13,149 nucleotides of DNA from URNF01 sp045531495 (lineage in GTDB: Bacteria; Bacillota; Clostridia; Oscillospirales; Acutalibacteraceae): contig JAZSED010000101.1 in NCBI GenBank assembly GCA_045531495.1, positions 1 through 13,149 of the forward strand, in the 5' to 3' direction. A program made the translations under genes and the position numbers. Positions 6,101-13,132 of this stretch are shown here, one piece after another (position 1 is the first letter of the stretch; every line of letters begins with the position of its first letter). The notes beneath the pieces are model-generated. The model was not told the origin of the DNA, searched no databases, and saw nothing but the letters and a program-made list of their open reading frames with translations.

Positions 6101-8251
6101 TTACTCCTTGTTTTTCGGTTCTTTCATGGTTAAGCTGATGCGCTTTTTCGGTACATCTACACTAAGCACCCAAACCTTGACAATGTCACCGACCTTTAAC
6201 ACTTCCAACGGATGCTTAATAAAACGGTCGGTAATCTGGGAAATGTGTACAAGACCGTCCTGATGTACGCCAATATCCACAAACGCACCGAAATCGATGA
6301 TGTTGCGTACGGTCCCCGTCAACTCCATACCTGCAACCAAATCCTCCATACCCATCACATCGGTGCGGAGAAGCGGCGGCGGTAACTCGTCACGTGGGTC
6401 GCGTCCGGGTCTTTGTAATTCCTTTACAATATCCGTGAGTGTCGGCACGCCGACACCGACTTTTTCTGTCACTGCTTCCATACCCTCTGCGACAACCTTT
6501 TCGGTAAGCCCCGCGGCGCTGTCGGGCAGTTTTTTGATGTCCATTTCAAACATAGTAAGCAACTTTTCTGCCGCGGCATAGCTTTCGGGGTGCACGGCGG
6601 TGCGGTCAAGCGGATGTTTTGCATCGGGAATACGCAAGAAACCTGCCGCCTGTTCAAAAGCTTTGGGACCCAATTTCGGTACCTTCTTGAGTGCTGTACG
6701 TGCAGCAAATGCACCGTTTTCTTCGCGAAAGGTGACGATGTTGTTCGCAACCGCGTTGGAAATGCCTGCAACACGCGCCAAAAGAGGTGCTGACGCCGTA
6801 TTAAGGTCAACGCCGACACTGTTCACGCAGTCCTCTACAACGCCGTCTAAAGCGCTTGCAAGCTGTGCGGGCGGCATATCGTGCTGATACTGCCCAACGC
6901 CAATTGCTTTCGGGTCGATCTTTACAAGTTCCGCCAACGGATCTTGCAAACGACGTGCGATAGATACCGCACTGCGTAAGGAAACGTCATAATCCGGAAA
7001 TTCTGCCGCCGCCAATTTGGATGCGGAATACACAGAAGCGCCTGCTTCACTAACCACCATATACGAAACTTGTTCGGGTATGGTTTTCAGCAGGTCTGCC
7101 GCAAATACTTCGGTTTCGTGGGAAGCCGTACCGTTGCCGATGGCGATAATTTCCACGCCGTGCTTTTTGATGAGATTGGAAACGATTTTTTTGGCCTCTT
7201 CGATTTTATTGTGCGGCGGTACGGGGTAGATGACGCCCGTATCCAGCACTTTACCCGTGGCATCTACAACTGCCACTTTACAACCCGTGCGGTAACCGGG
7301 GTCAAGACCTAACGCTACCTTGCCGCGGATAGGCGGTTGCATCAATAACTGCCGCAAGTTCGCAGAGAACACTTTAATAGCATCGTCGCTTGCCTTATCG
7401 GTGAGCTCGTTGCGGATTTCCCGCTCAAGGGAGGGGAAGATAAGACGGTCATACGCATCCTCCGCGGCGACACGTACCAAGGCAGTGGCGGCACTGCCGT
7501 CTTTGATGTGTTCAGACTCCAGCACACGCATGGCGCGGTCGGCGGTCATCGCGATAGATACTTTTAAGAATTCTTCTTTTTCACCGCGGTTGATAGCAAG
7601 TACACGGTGTCCCGCGATTTTCTTGACAGGTTCCTTGAAATCATAGTATAAGCGGTAAACACTGTCCTCATCCTTGGCGGCTTTGGAAATGACGTCGCCG
7701 TTTAAGGCTAAGATATTGCGCAAGCGCTTGCGGGTGGCGGCATCGTCCGAGATGTTTTCCGCGATAATGTCCATAGCACCTTGCAGGGCGGCTTGTACAT
7801 CGGGGACCTCCTCGGTGATATAGCTTTCGGCAAGTGCTTCAGGGGCGGGGCAGTCCTTTGCCTGCTCGTACAGCACGTCCGCTAAAGGCTCTAAGCCTTT
7901 TTCTCTTGCAACCGAGGCGCGCGTGCGGCGTTTCGGACGGAACGGACGGTATATGTCGTCCACTTCGGTAACGGTCATCGCCGCATCCAAAGCCGCCGCG
8001 ATTTCGTCGGTCATTTTTTCTTGCTCGGTAATGGCGGTGCGCACCTTTTCGCGTAATTCTTCGAGATTGCGCAGATAGGCAAGACGGTCGGTTAACTCGC
8101 GGATAACCTGGTCGTCCAAAGACCCTGTCATTTCCTTGCGGTAACGCGCGATAAACGGAACGGTACAGCCGTCATCGAGCAACTTTACGGTGTTCTCCAC
8201 CTGCGACGGACGCAGATGGAATTCGGCGGTAAGGGTTGCTAAAATATCCAT
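6101..8251 (-). CDS. tex: Tex, RNA-binding transcription accessory protein with S1 domain
   Basis: A 716-residue Tex family protein, typical in length. Tex/Spt6-type proteins bind nucleic acid and RNA polymerase in the cytosol and influence transcription and stress survival. Domains in order are an N-terminal helical region (about 1-190, including FIARYRKE at 33-40), an RNase H-like YqgF domain beginning GKVALGLDPGYRTG (310-323), a helix-hairpin-helix region (about 480-545, VAGISNAVANNIV and VPKLGPKAFEQAAGF), and a C-terminal S1 RNA-binding domain (about 640-710, GTVRNIIDFGAFVDIG). The ATG has AAAGGAG 7 nt upstream. It is 11 nt downstream of the 108-residue unknown gene, and they share a promoter. 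Confidence 0.97.
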   Translation of the reverse strand: MDILATLTAEFHLRPSQVENTVKLLDDGCTVPFIARYRKEMTGSLDDQVIRELTDRLAYLRNLEELREKVRTAITEQEKMTDEIAAALDAAMTVTEVDDIYRPFRPKRRTRASVAREKGLEPLADVLYEQAKDCPAPEALAESYITEEVPDVQAALQGAMDIIAENISDDAATRKRLRNILALNGDVISKAAKDEDSVYRLYYDFKEPVKKIAGHRVLAINRGEKEEFLKVSIAMTADRAMRVLESEHIKDGSAATALVRVAAEDAYDRLIFPSLEREIRNELTDKASDDAIKVFSANLRQLLMQPPIRGKVALGLDPGYRTGCKVAVVDATGKVLDTGVIYPVPPHNKIEEAKKIVSNLIKKHGVEIIAIGNGTASHETEVFAADLLKTIPEQVSYMVVSEAGASVYSASKLAAAEFPDYDVSLRSAVSIARRLQDPLAELVKIDPKAIGVGQYQHDMPPAQLASALDGVVEDCVNSVGVDLNTASAPLLARVAGISNAVANNIVTFREENGAFAARTALKKVPKLGPKAFEQAAGFLRIPDAKHPLDRTAVHPESYAAAEKLLTMFEMDIKKLPDSAAGLTEKVVAEGMEAVTEKVGVGVPTLTDIVKELQRPGRDPRDELPPPLLRTDVMGMEDLVAGMELTGTVRNIIDFGAFVDIGVHQDGLVHISQITDRFIKHPLEVLKVGDIVKVWVLSVDVPKKRISLTMKEPKNKE

Positions 8252-8262
8252 TGGTATCTCCT

Positions 8263-8589
8263 TTATTTTCTGTAATAGGCATAGTATGCAACGATAGTAT
8301 CGTCCTTCTCCAATAAGGCGTTGTATCCTTTGATAAGCACCCCGTTTAATGCCATCAGTTCACCTGCTGTGACGGTAGACGGGTCAGGGTTAAAGAAAAC
8401 CTCTTTTTGACCTGCCATAATACGAATGTGCCCGCCCGGCGCCATAATGCGACCGCCTTTGCCGAGCACCTGCTCGCCGCTCTCGGAACGACGTACCACG
8501 TAATGCAGCTCTTTGCCGTCCAGCCGCGACCAAAGCGCGTCAATGGCGGCTCTTTCCTTTTTCTCTTTATTGCGGGAGAAAAGACCCAT
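8263..8589 (-). CDS. Hypothetical protein, first gene of the tex operon
   Basis: A 108-residue protein I do not recognise. It begins with a basic stretch (MGLFSRNKEKKERAA) and continues with an apparently beta-rich region containing GKGGRIMAPGGHIRIMAG, then PSTVTAGELMALNGVLIKGY and an aromatic C-terminus (VAYYAYYRK). There is no signal peptide, membrane helix or cysteine pair. The ATG at 8589 is chosen over a TTG nine bases upstream because GAGGTG lies 6 nt before it. The gene is preceded by a good promoter, and its stop lies 11 nt from tex, whose ribosome binding site begins at its end. This suggests a conserved linkage with tex, but I cannot test conservation here. Confidence 0.75.
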   Translation of the reverse strand: MGLFSRNKEKKERAAIDALWSRLDGKELHYVVRRSESGEQVLGKGGRIMAPGGHIRIMAGQKEVFFNPDPSTVTAGELMALNGVLIKGYNALLEKDDTIVAYYAYYRK

Positions 8590-8613
8590 ATACAACACCT
8601 CGCTCTACTCGTT

Positions 8614-8643
8614 ATATTACCGCCTTTTCGGGTACTTTGTCAA
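8614..8643 (-). promoter_or_regulatory. Promoter of the unknown-tex-esterase operon
   Basis: On the minus strand TTGACA (8638-8643) is followed after 18 nt by TAATAT (8614-8619). It sits about 25 nt upstream of the first gene of the operon. Confidence 0.7.
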
Positions 8644-8650
8644 TGCATAC

Positions 8651-8679
8651 TTGCATTTTTGGATTGAAAAGCGTATAAT
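8651..8679 (+). promoter_or_regulatory. Promoter of the flippase-TtcA operon
   Basis: TTGCAT (8651-8656) is followed after 17 nt by a perfect TATAAT (8674-8679). Its -35 box is only 7 bp from the -35 box of the divergent tex operon promoter. Confidence 0.75.
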
Positions 8680-8715
8680 ACACCCGTATATGATTTTCAC
8701 CTTCTTGGAGGATGT

Positions 8716-10122
8716 ATGAATAGATATAAGAAGTTATTTTCTACCACCTTCATATTGGGTATCGGCACGTTCAGTTCTAAGTTGCTGACCTTTTTGTTGG
8801 TGCCGTTGTATACCCACATACTGACCAAGGGCGAGTACGGTATTGTGGATTTATTGGTGCAGACCGCTAACCTGCTCATACCGCTTGTTTCTTTGGGTAT
8901 TAACGAAGGTATTTTACGCTTTGGTATTGACGGCGAAACCGACCACCGTACTGTGTTCAGCACGGGCTTTGTTACCATTTGTATCGGTTTTGGCGGGTTC
9001 TGTTTGTTATATCCCGTGGTAGGATTTATTCCCGGCGTAGACGGCTATACCGCGTGGATTTATTTGTTTGTGTTGTGCTCAATGCTGCATTATCTGTGCG
9101 CGCGGTTTACCAAAGCGCTCGGTCACGTGCGGTTGTACGCGGTAAGCGGCGTACTCGGCACGGCGCTTACACTTTTGCTCGATTTGCTGTTCCTTGTTGT
9201 ATTTAAGTGGGGTATCCTCGGCTATATTCTGGCTATTGTGTTGTCGGACGTCGGCACGATACTGTTCTTGACCGTTACAGCGAAGTTGTATCGCTTTTTA
9301 CGTATAAAAGCGGTGAATAAACGGGATTGGAAAGCGATGCTTTCCTATTCTATGCCGCTGATTCCGACCACCATTTTGTGGTGGATTACCGACGTTTCCG
9401 ACCGCTATATCGTAAAAGCGGTGGTAGGCGCGGAAGCGAACGGCTTGTACGCCGTTTCGTATAAAATTCCCACCATTATGATACTGCTTTGCGGTATTTT
9501 TATGGACGCGTGGCAGCTGTCGGTGCTTACCGAAAAGAGCGCGCTTGAAAGACGGGATTTCTTTACCAAGGTGTTCTCTATGTACCAATCGGTGATGTTC
9601 TTGTCTGCGGGCGGTCTTATCGTGTTTGCCAAATTTATCACCAAAATATTGGTATCGGATGCTTTTTATGAGTCCTGGAAGTATATCCCCGTTTTGATTA
9701 TTGCAACGGTATTTTCCTGCCTTGTTACCTTCCTCGGCTCTATTTACGTGGTAGAAAAACGCAGTAAAAGCACCCTTTGGACCACCTTGCTCGGCGCAGG
9801 GGTAAATCTTGTCGGCAACATCATTCTGATTCCCGTTTGGGGCGTGCAGGGCGCTGCGATTTCTACGGCTTTCAGTTACGGGCTGGTCTTTTTGGTCCGC
9901 GCACTGCATACGCATACCTTGATTCCGATGAAATGGGATTTGCCGCGATTTGTTTTCAATCTTGTAACCGTTTGTATACAGGCGGCGATTATGGTTATGG
10001 AAGTGCCGTATTGGATTGCGATTGAAGCGGTGTTGCTTATCGCTCTGGCGGCGGTCAATTTCCGTACGCTGTGGCAGGCTTTGCTCGCTGTAGTCGGCAG
10101 AAAGCGAGCGGGTAATGACTAA
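8716..10122 (+). CDS. Polysaccharide flippase (Wzx-like, MOP superfamily)
   Basis: A 468-residue integral membrane protein of the Wzx/oligosaccharide flippase type. These move lipid-linked sugar repeat units across the cytoplasmic membrane for capsule, teichuronic or exopolysaccharide assembly. The N-terminus (TFILGIGTFSSKLLTFLLVP, then THILTKGEYGIVDL) is the classic start of polysaccharide biosynthesis family PF01943/PF13440. About 12-14 hydrophobic segments run to the end, and the paired-TM C-terminal half contains NLVGNIILIPVWGVQGAA. The start is an ATG with GGAGG 4 nt upstream. There are no glycosyltransferases beside it, so it is an orphan flippase and its substrate cannot be named. It overlaps the next gene by 8 nt and shares its transcript. 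Confidence 0.88.
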   Translation: MNRYKKLFSTTFILGIGTFSSKLLTFLLVPLYTHILTKGEYGIVDLLVQTANLLIPLVSLGINEGILRFGIDGETDHRTVFSTGFVTICIGFGGFCLLYPVVGFIPGVDGYTAWIYLFVLCSMLHYLCARFTKALGHVRLYAVSGVLGTALTLLLDLLFLVVFKWGILGYILAIVLSDVGTILFLTVTAKLYRFLRIKAVNKRDWKAMLSYSMPLIPTTILWWITDVSDRYIVKAVVGAEANGLYAVSYKIPTIMILLCGIFMDAWQLSVLTEKSALERRDFFTKVFSMYQSVMFLSAGGLIVFAKFITKILVSDAFYESWKYIPVLIIATVFSCLVTFLGSIYVVEKRSKSTLWTTLLGAGVNLVGNIILIPVWGVQGAAISTAFSYGLVFLVRALHTHTLIPMKWDLPRFVFNLVTVCIQAAIMVMEVPYWIAIEAVLLIALAAVNFRTLWQALLAVVGRKRAGND

Positions 10123-10936
10123 ACAACAGACTGCAGAACGCAGTATCATTAAGAAATACCGTAAACAGATATGGAACCGCTTCATCGGTGCGCTGAAGGA
10201 TTATAAAATGCTGTCGGCGGGGGACAAGGTGGCGGTGTGCATTTCAGGCGGCAAAGACTCTATGTTGCTTGCCAAATGTATGCAGGAATTGGAAGCGCAC
10301 GGCAGTGAAGTGCCGTTTTCTTGCAAGTTTTTGGTAATGGACCCCGGCTATACCCCCGAAAACCGTCGGCAGATACAAGAAAATGCAAAAACGCTCGGTG
10401 TGCCGATTGAAATTTTCGACGCACCGATTTTTTCGGTGGTGGATAAGCAGGAGGAAGGTTCGCCTTGCTATCTGTGTGCCCGTATGCGCCGCGGTTATTT
10501 GTATAAGTTTGCAAAAGAAATGGGTTGTAATAAGATAGCGCTCGGTCACCATTTTGACGATGTTATCGAAACCACCCTTATGAGTATGCTGTATGGCGCC
10601 GAGATGCGTACTATGATGCCCAAACTCCATAGCACCAACTTTGAAGGTATGGAGCTTATCCGCCCGCTGTATATGGTGAAGGAAGCGGATATTCTGGCGT
10701 GGCAGCGGTATAATGATTTAACCTTTTTACGTTGTGCGTGTCGATTGACCGAAGGGGTAGAAAATGATACGATGGAGTCAAAGCGTCAGCTTGTGAAACG
10801 GCTGATAGCCGACCTGCGCCGCGATAATCCGCAGGTAGACGTGAACATTTTCCGCAGTGCGGAAAACGTCAATTTAGAGACGGTTATCGGCTATCATAAA
10901 GGCGAAGAACAACATAGCTTTTTGGATGACTATTGA
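10115..10936 (+). CDS. TtcA-family PP-loop ATPase (tRNA thiolation type)
   Basis: A 273-residue N-type ATP pyrophosphatase. The PP-loop SGGKDS is at 44-49, the CxxC pair is C118/C121 within SPCYLCARMRRG, the conserved GHHFDD block is at 144-149, and further cysteines are C207 and C209 (RCACRL). TtcA proteins make 2-thiocytidine at tRNA position 32 using an iron-sulfur cluster held by three cysteines; C118, C121 and one of C207/C209 could provide them. The usual later CxxC is replaced here by CxC. Gram-positive members are mostly uncharacterised, so the exact modified base is not certain. It starts within the last 8 nt of the flippase gene, which fits translational coupling. No clear terminator follows. 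Confidence 0.87.
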   Translation: MTKQQTAERSIIKKYRKQIWNRFIGALKDYKMLSAGDKVAVCISGGKDSMLLAKCMQELEAHGSEVPFSCKFLVMDPGYTPENRRQIQENAKTLGVPIEIFDAPIFSVVDKQEEGSPCYLCARMRRGYLYKFAKEMGCNKIALGHHFDDVIETTLMSMLYGAEMRTMMPKLHSTNFEGMELIRPLYMVKEADILAWQRYNDLTFLRCACRLTEGVENDTMESKRQLVKRLIADLRRDNPQVDVNIFRSAENVNLETVIGYHKGEEQHSFLDDY

Positions 10937-11054
10937 GTGGAGACGATATACTGATACTTTGATGTGCCGCCTTTCTTGCAACTATATATCCATTAACCGT
11001 AGATTTTTGAGACGAACCACGATGAGCTTCTACAAAAAGTCTTTTTAAAATAGG

Positions 11055-11084
11055 TTTACCTTACAAACATCTATCTGTTATAAT
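11055..11084 (+). promoter_or_regulatory. Promoter of the PIG-L/NagB-like operon
   Basis: TATAAT (11079-11084) is perfect. The -35 box is modest: TTTACC (11055-11060) at 18 nt spacing, or TTACCT at 17. It lies about 35 nt before the deacetylase start. Confidence 0.65.
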
Positions 11085-11105
11085 GAAAAAAGAACAATTC
11101 TAAAG

Positions 11106-11111
11106 AAAGGA
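11106..11111 (+). promoter_or_regulatory. Ribosome binding site fixing the PIG-L start
   Basis: AAAGGA is 8 nt before the ATG at 11120. The in-frame ATG at 11111 overlaps this site and so cannot use it; the second ATG is the better start. Confidence 0.7.
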
Positions 11112-11119
11112 TGGAAAAT

Positions 11120-11827
11120 ATGTATACAGTATTGGTTATTTCCGCACACCCTGATGATATGGAAATTGCGTGTGCAGGAACCCTGCTGAAATGCAAGGAA
11201 CGCGGAGACCGCGTTGTGGTGTGTCATCTGTCCGACGGTAATCAGGGTCATGAAATCATCATGCCGGATGAACTTGGTGCTATGCGCTGTCAAGAAGCGA
11301 AAAACAGCGGTGCTATCGGTGGCTTCGAGGTCATCTGGGGCGGTTTTCACGATTTAGAAATCTATGATAATAACAAAGAGGCACGTGATAAGGTTGTGGA
11401 CGTTATTCGCAAGGTAAATCCCGACTTTATCATCACCCATAACCCCGATGATTATATGCCCGACCACACGGCAACCTCCCGTTTGGTGTTCGATGCGTGC
11501 TTTACTGCGACGGTGCCGCATTACGAAACAGGGGAGAAGGGCGTATCTCGCTTGACTCCCATCTACTATATGGATACGTTGGCAGGTGTAGAGTTTAATC
11601 CCACCGAATATGTCGATGTAACCCCGTATATCGATAAGAAACTCGAAATGCTGAATTGCCATGAATCACAGATTGTGTGGATGCGTGACCACGATAACAT
11701 TGATTTTCCTGATATGGTGAAAACCTGCTGCCGTTACCGCGGTTATCAGTGCGGTGCGGATTACGCGGAAGGCTTCCGTCAGTGTCACGTATACTTAAAA
11801 GGTACAACCAAGAGACTACTTCCTTAA
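11120..11827 (+). CDS. PIG-L family N-deacetylase
   Basis: A 235-residue zinc-dependent deacetylase of the LmbE/PIG-L family (PF02585), which removes acetyl groups from N-acetylated amino sugars or their conjugates. The signature HPDDMEIACAGTL begins at His10, with Asp12 and Asp13 as zinc/catalytic residues. The second signature, DHTATS, gives His116, the usual third zinc ligand. Length is typical, and there is no signal peptide, so it is cytosolic. Relatives include BshB (bacillithiol synthesis) and diacetylchitobiose deacetylases; nothing here fixes the substrate. The adjacent NagB-like gene, whose ribosome binding site overlaps this stop codon, suggests amino-sugar metabolism rather than bacillithiol, since no BshA or BshC homologue is in the window. 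Confidence 0.88.
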   Translation: MYTVLVISAHPDDMEIACAGTLLKCKERGDRVVVCHLSDGNQGHEIIMPDELGAMRCQEAKNSGAIGGFEVIWGGFHDLEIYDNNKEARDKVVDVIRKVNPDFIITHNPDDYMPDHTATSRLVFDACFTATVPHYETGEKGVSRLTPIYYMDTLAGVEFNPTEYVDVTPYIDKKLEMLNCHESQIVWMRDHDNIDFPDMVKTCCRYRGYQCGADYAEGFRQCHVYLKGTTKRLLP

Positions 11828-11839
11828 GGAGAGATAAAA

Positions 11840-12787
11840 ATGGACTTTAATTCAACTGTAAAAGGCTCCGCGTTAGAGGGCTTCTATCCCGCGGGTTGGG
11901 ATTTCGAAAAAATCGATGCTTGTATCGGCGAACCCGAAACGGTATGTGACCGTCAGGCGTTTTGGAATGAGGGTTTCACCCCTGTAAAATGTGACTCCTT
12001 GGGCGAATTCGAAACGTATATGGGTCACGAAATTGCGATGCAGATTAAACTCGCAAAAGACCGTAATGAGAAAATCGCCTTTATCCTGCCCGTAGGTCCT
12101 ATGGGTATGTATAAATGGGTGGTGTATTTCCTGAAAGAGTGGAAAGTGGCGTGTGACCACGTATACACCTTCAATATGGATGAGTGGGCGGATGCAGAAG
12201 GAAACACCTTGCCTTCCGATAACAGCGGCGCGTTTCAATACGCGATGGAACAGGCTCTGTTTAATCCGCTTGGCGAACTGACAGTTCCTGTAAACCAGCG
12301 CAACTTTGCTACTAAAGATAATTTGCCGACCTATCCCGAAAAGATTGCGGCATTGAAGGCAGAGGGTGCGAAGCTCGTATTGGTATACGGTATCGGCCGT
12401 ATGTGCCACATTGCGTTCTGGGAGCCGACCTTCGCGGAAGATTATGCTACCGAAGCTGAATGGAAAGCGGCACCGTACCGCATTGCGGCGAAGATTCATC
12501 CGCTGACCGTAGAACAGAATGCGCTGACCAGCTTTAAATCCCGTACCACCTTGGTGCCTTGCCGCGCAAACACCATCGGTCCCGCCTTGTTCTTGCAGGC
12601 GGACTATGCTATTGGTGGTGCAGACGGTACTTTGGGTCGCGGTATGCAGTGGCAGGGAATGTCTCTGTGGATGACCCTGCGTCACGGACCTACGCCGTGG
12701 ATCACTTCTTCGTATATTCCCACTTTAAAAGGCCGTTTGTTCTTCTTGAAAGAATTGGCAGGTCCCCTGACCGCGGAGTGTAATTGA
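11840..12787 (+). CDS. Divergent glucosamine-6-phosphate deaminase/isomerase-like (NagB fold)
   Basis: A 315-residue NagB-type sugar isomerase fold protein, longer than typical NagB (about 240-270). Conserved parts are FNMDEW (Asp114, matching catalytic Asp72 of E. coli NagB) and GIGRMCHIAFWEP (His190 matching His143, Glu195 matching Glu148). Departures are clear: the position of NagB Asp141 is Met188. The phosphate-binding loop, normally LPTGxTPLGMYK, reads LPVGPMGMYK, two residues shorter. It also has an extra N-terminal segment of about 45 residues. It probably acts on an amino sugar or related ketose/aldose, perhaps without a 6-phosphate, but I cannot name the substrate. AAGGAGAG lies 6 nt before the ATG, overlapping the deacetylase stop (12-nt gap), so the two are coupled. 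No terminator is visible before the tRNA promoter. Confidence 0.8.
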   Translation: MDFNSTVKGSALEGFYPAGWDFEKIDACIGEPETVCDRQAFWNEGFTPVKCDSLGEFETYMGHEIAMQIKLAKDRNEKIAFILPVGPMGMYKWVVYFLKEWKVACDHVYTFNMDEWADAEGNTLPSDNSGAFQYAMEQALFNPLGELTVPVNQRNFATKDNLPTYPEKIAALKAEGAKLVLVYGIGRMCHIAFWEPTFAEDYATEAEWKAAPYRIAAKIHPLTVEQNALTSFKSRTTLVPCRANTIGPALFLQADYAIGGADGTLGRGMQWQGMSLWMTLRHGPTPWITSSYIPTLKGRLFFLKELAGPLTAECN

Positions 12788-12823
12788 TACGGTACGTATT
12801 TCCGCCGTTTGACAAGAAACATC

Positions 12824-12852
12824 TTGACAAAACACGAGAAATGCTATATGAT
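12824..12852 (+). promoter_or_regulatory. Promoter of tRNA-Leu
   Basis: TTGACA (12824-12829) is followed after 17 nt by TATGAT (12847-12852), about 14 nt before the tRNA. A second TTGACA with similar following bases lies 15 bp upstream (12809-12814), so the -35 region is partly duplicated. Confidence 0.8.
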
Positions 12853-12866
12853 AAGTACCGTTCCGC

Positions 12867-12953
12867 GCCGCTGTGGTGGAATCGGCAGACACAGGGGACT
12901 TAAAATCCCCCGGTAGCGATACCGTACCGGTTCAAGTCCGGTCAGCGGCACCA
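12867..12953 (+). tRNA. tRNA-Leu (anticodon UAA), CCA encoded
   Basis: The acceptor stem GCCGCTG pairs fully with CAGCGGC (12943-12949), followed by discriminator A and an encoded CCA. The anticodon stem GGGGA/TCCCC encloses CTTAAAA with TAA at 12901-12903. There is a long type II variable arm (CGGTAGCGATACCG) and a T arm CCGGTTCAAGTCCGG. These features define a leucine tRNA reading UUA and UUG codons. Confidence 0.97.
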
Positions 12954-12956
12954 AAC

Positions 12957-12988
12957 GAAAATCCGTTCTCGAAAGAGGGCGGATTTTT
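12957..12988 (+). terminator. Intrinsic terminator of tRNA-Leu
   Basis: AAAATCCGTTCTC pairs with GAGGGCGGATTTT (two G-U pairs) around a GAAA tetraloop, followed by T-rich sequence, 4 nt after the tRNA end. Confidence 0.85.
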
Positions 12989-13001
12989 GTTTGTATTATT
13001 C

Positions 13002-13101
13002 ACTATTCATTTTTCATCATTCATTATTCATTAAACGAGAACGGATTTTCAAATGAATAATGAAAAATGAAGTCGCCTTCGGCTGATGAATAATGAATAG
13101 T
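13002..13101. repeat. MITE-like imperfect palindrome of ATTCATT units
   Basis: The left half holds ACTATTCATTTTTCAT and ATTCATTATTCATT. The right half holds the inverse, AATGAATAATGAAAAATGAA and ATGAATAATGAATAGT. The outer ends ACTATTCAT (13002-13010) and ATGAATAGT (13093-13101) are exact inverted repeats. A GTCGCCTTCGGCTG stem-loop sits in the right half. Near the centre (13036-13049) is an exact 14-base inverted copy of the left arm of the tRNA terminator. It has no coding capacity. Repeats with ATTCATT words are, from memory, common between genes in gut Clostridia. Confidence 0.7.
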
Positions 13102-13103
13102 TA

Positions 13104-13132
13104 TTGCACCCACACCGCTTTTATGCTATAAT
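13104..13132 (+). promoter_or_regulatory. Outward promoter for a gene right of the window
   Basis: TTGCAC (13104-13109) is followed after 17 nt by TATAAT (13127-13132), with an extended -10 TG at 13124-13125. The window ends in AAGGCGGTGAT, which could be a ribosome binding site for the next gene. Confidence 0.65.

Noticed and set aside
9298..10185. 295-residue minus-strand frame opposite the flippase
   Set aside because: It is rich in His, Arg, Asn and Gln, as expected from the reverse of a membrane protein gene, and has no recognisable motif.
11111..11119. Upstream ATG of the PIG-L gene as the start
   Set aside because: This ATG overlaps its only possible ribosome binding site; the ATG at 11120 has proper spacing and gives the usual family N-terminus.
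11873..12685. 270-residue minus-strand frame opposite the NagB-like gene
   Set aside because: It is a shadow of a gene with clear motifs and coupling on the plus strand.
13000..13101. CRISPR array made of ATTCATT repeats
   Set aside because: The units are not evenly spaced direct repeats with unique spacers; they form one imperfect palindrome and no cas genes are present.
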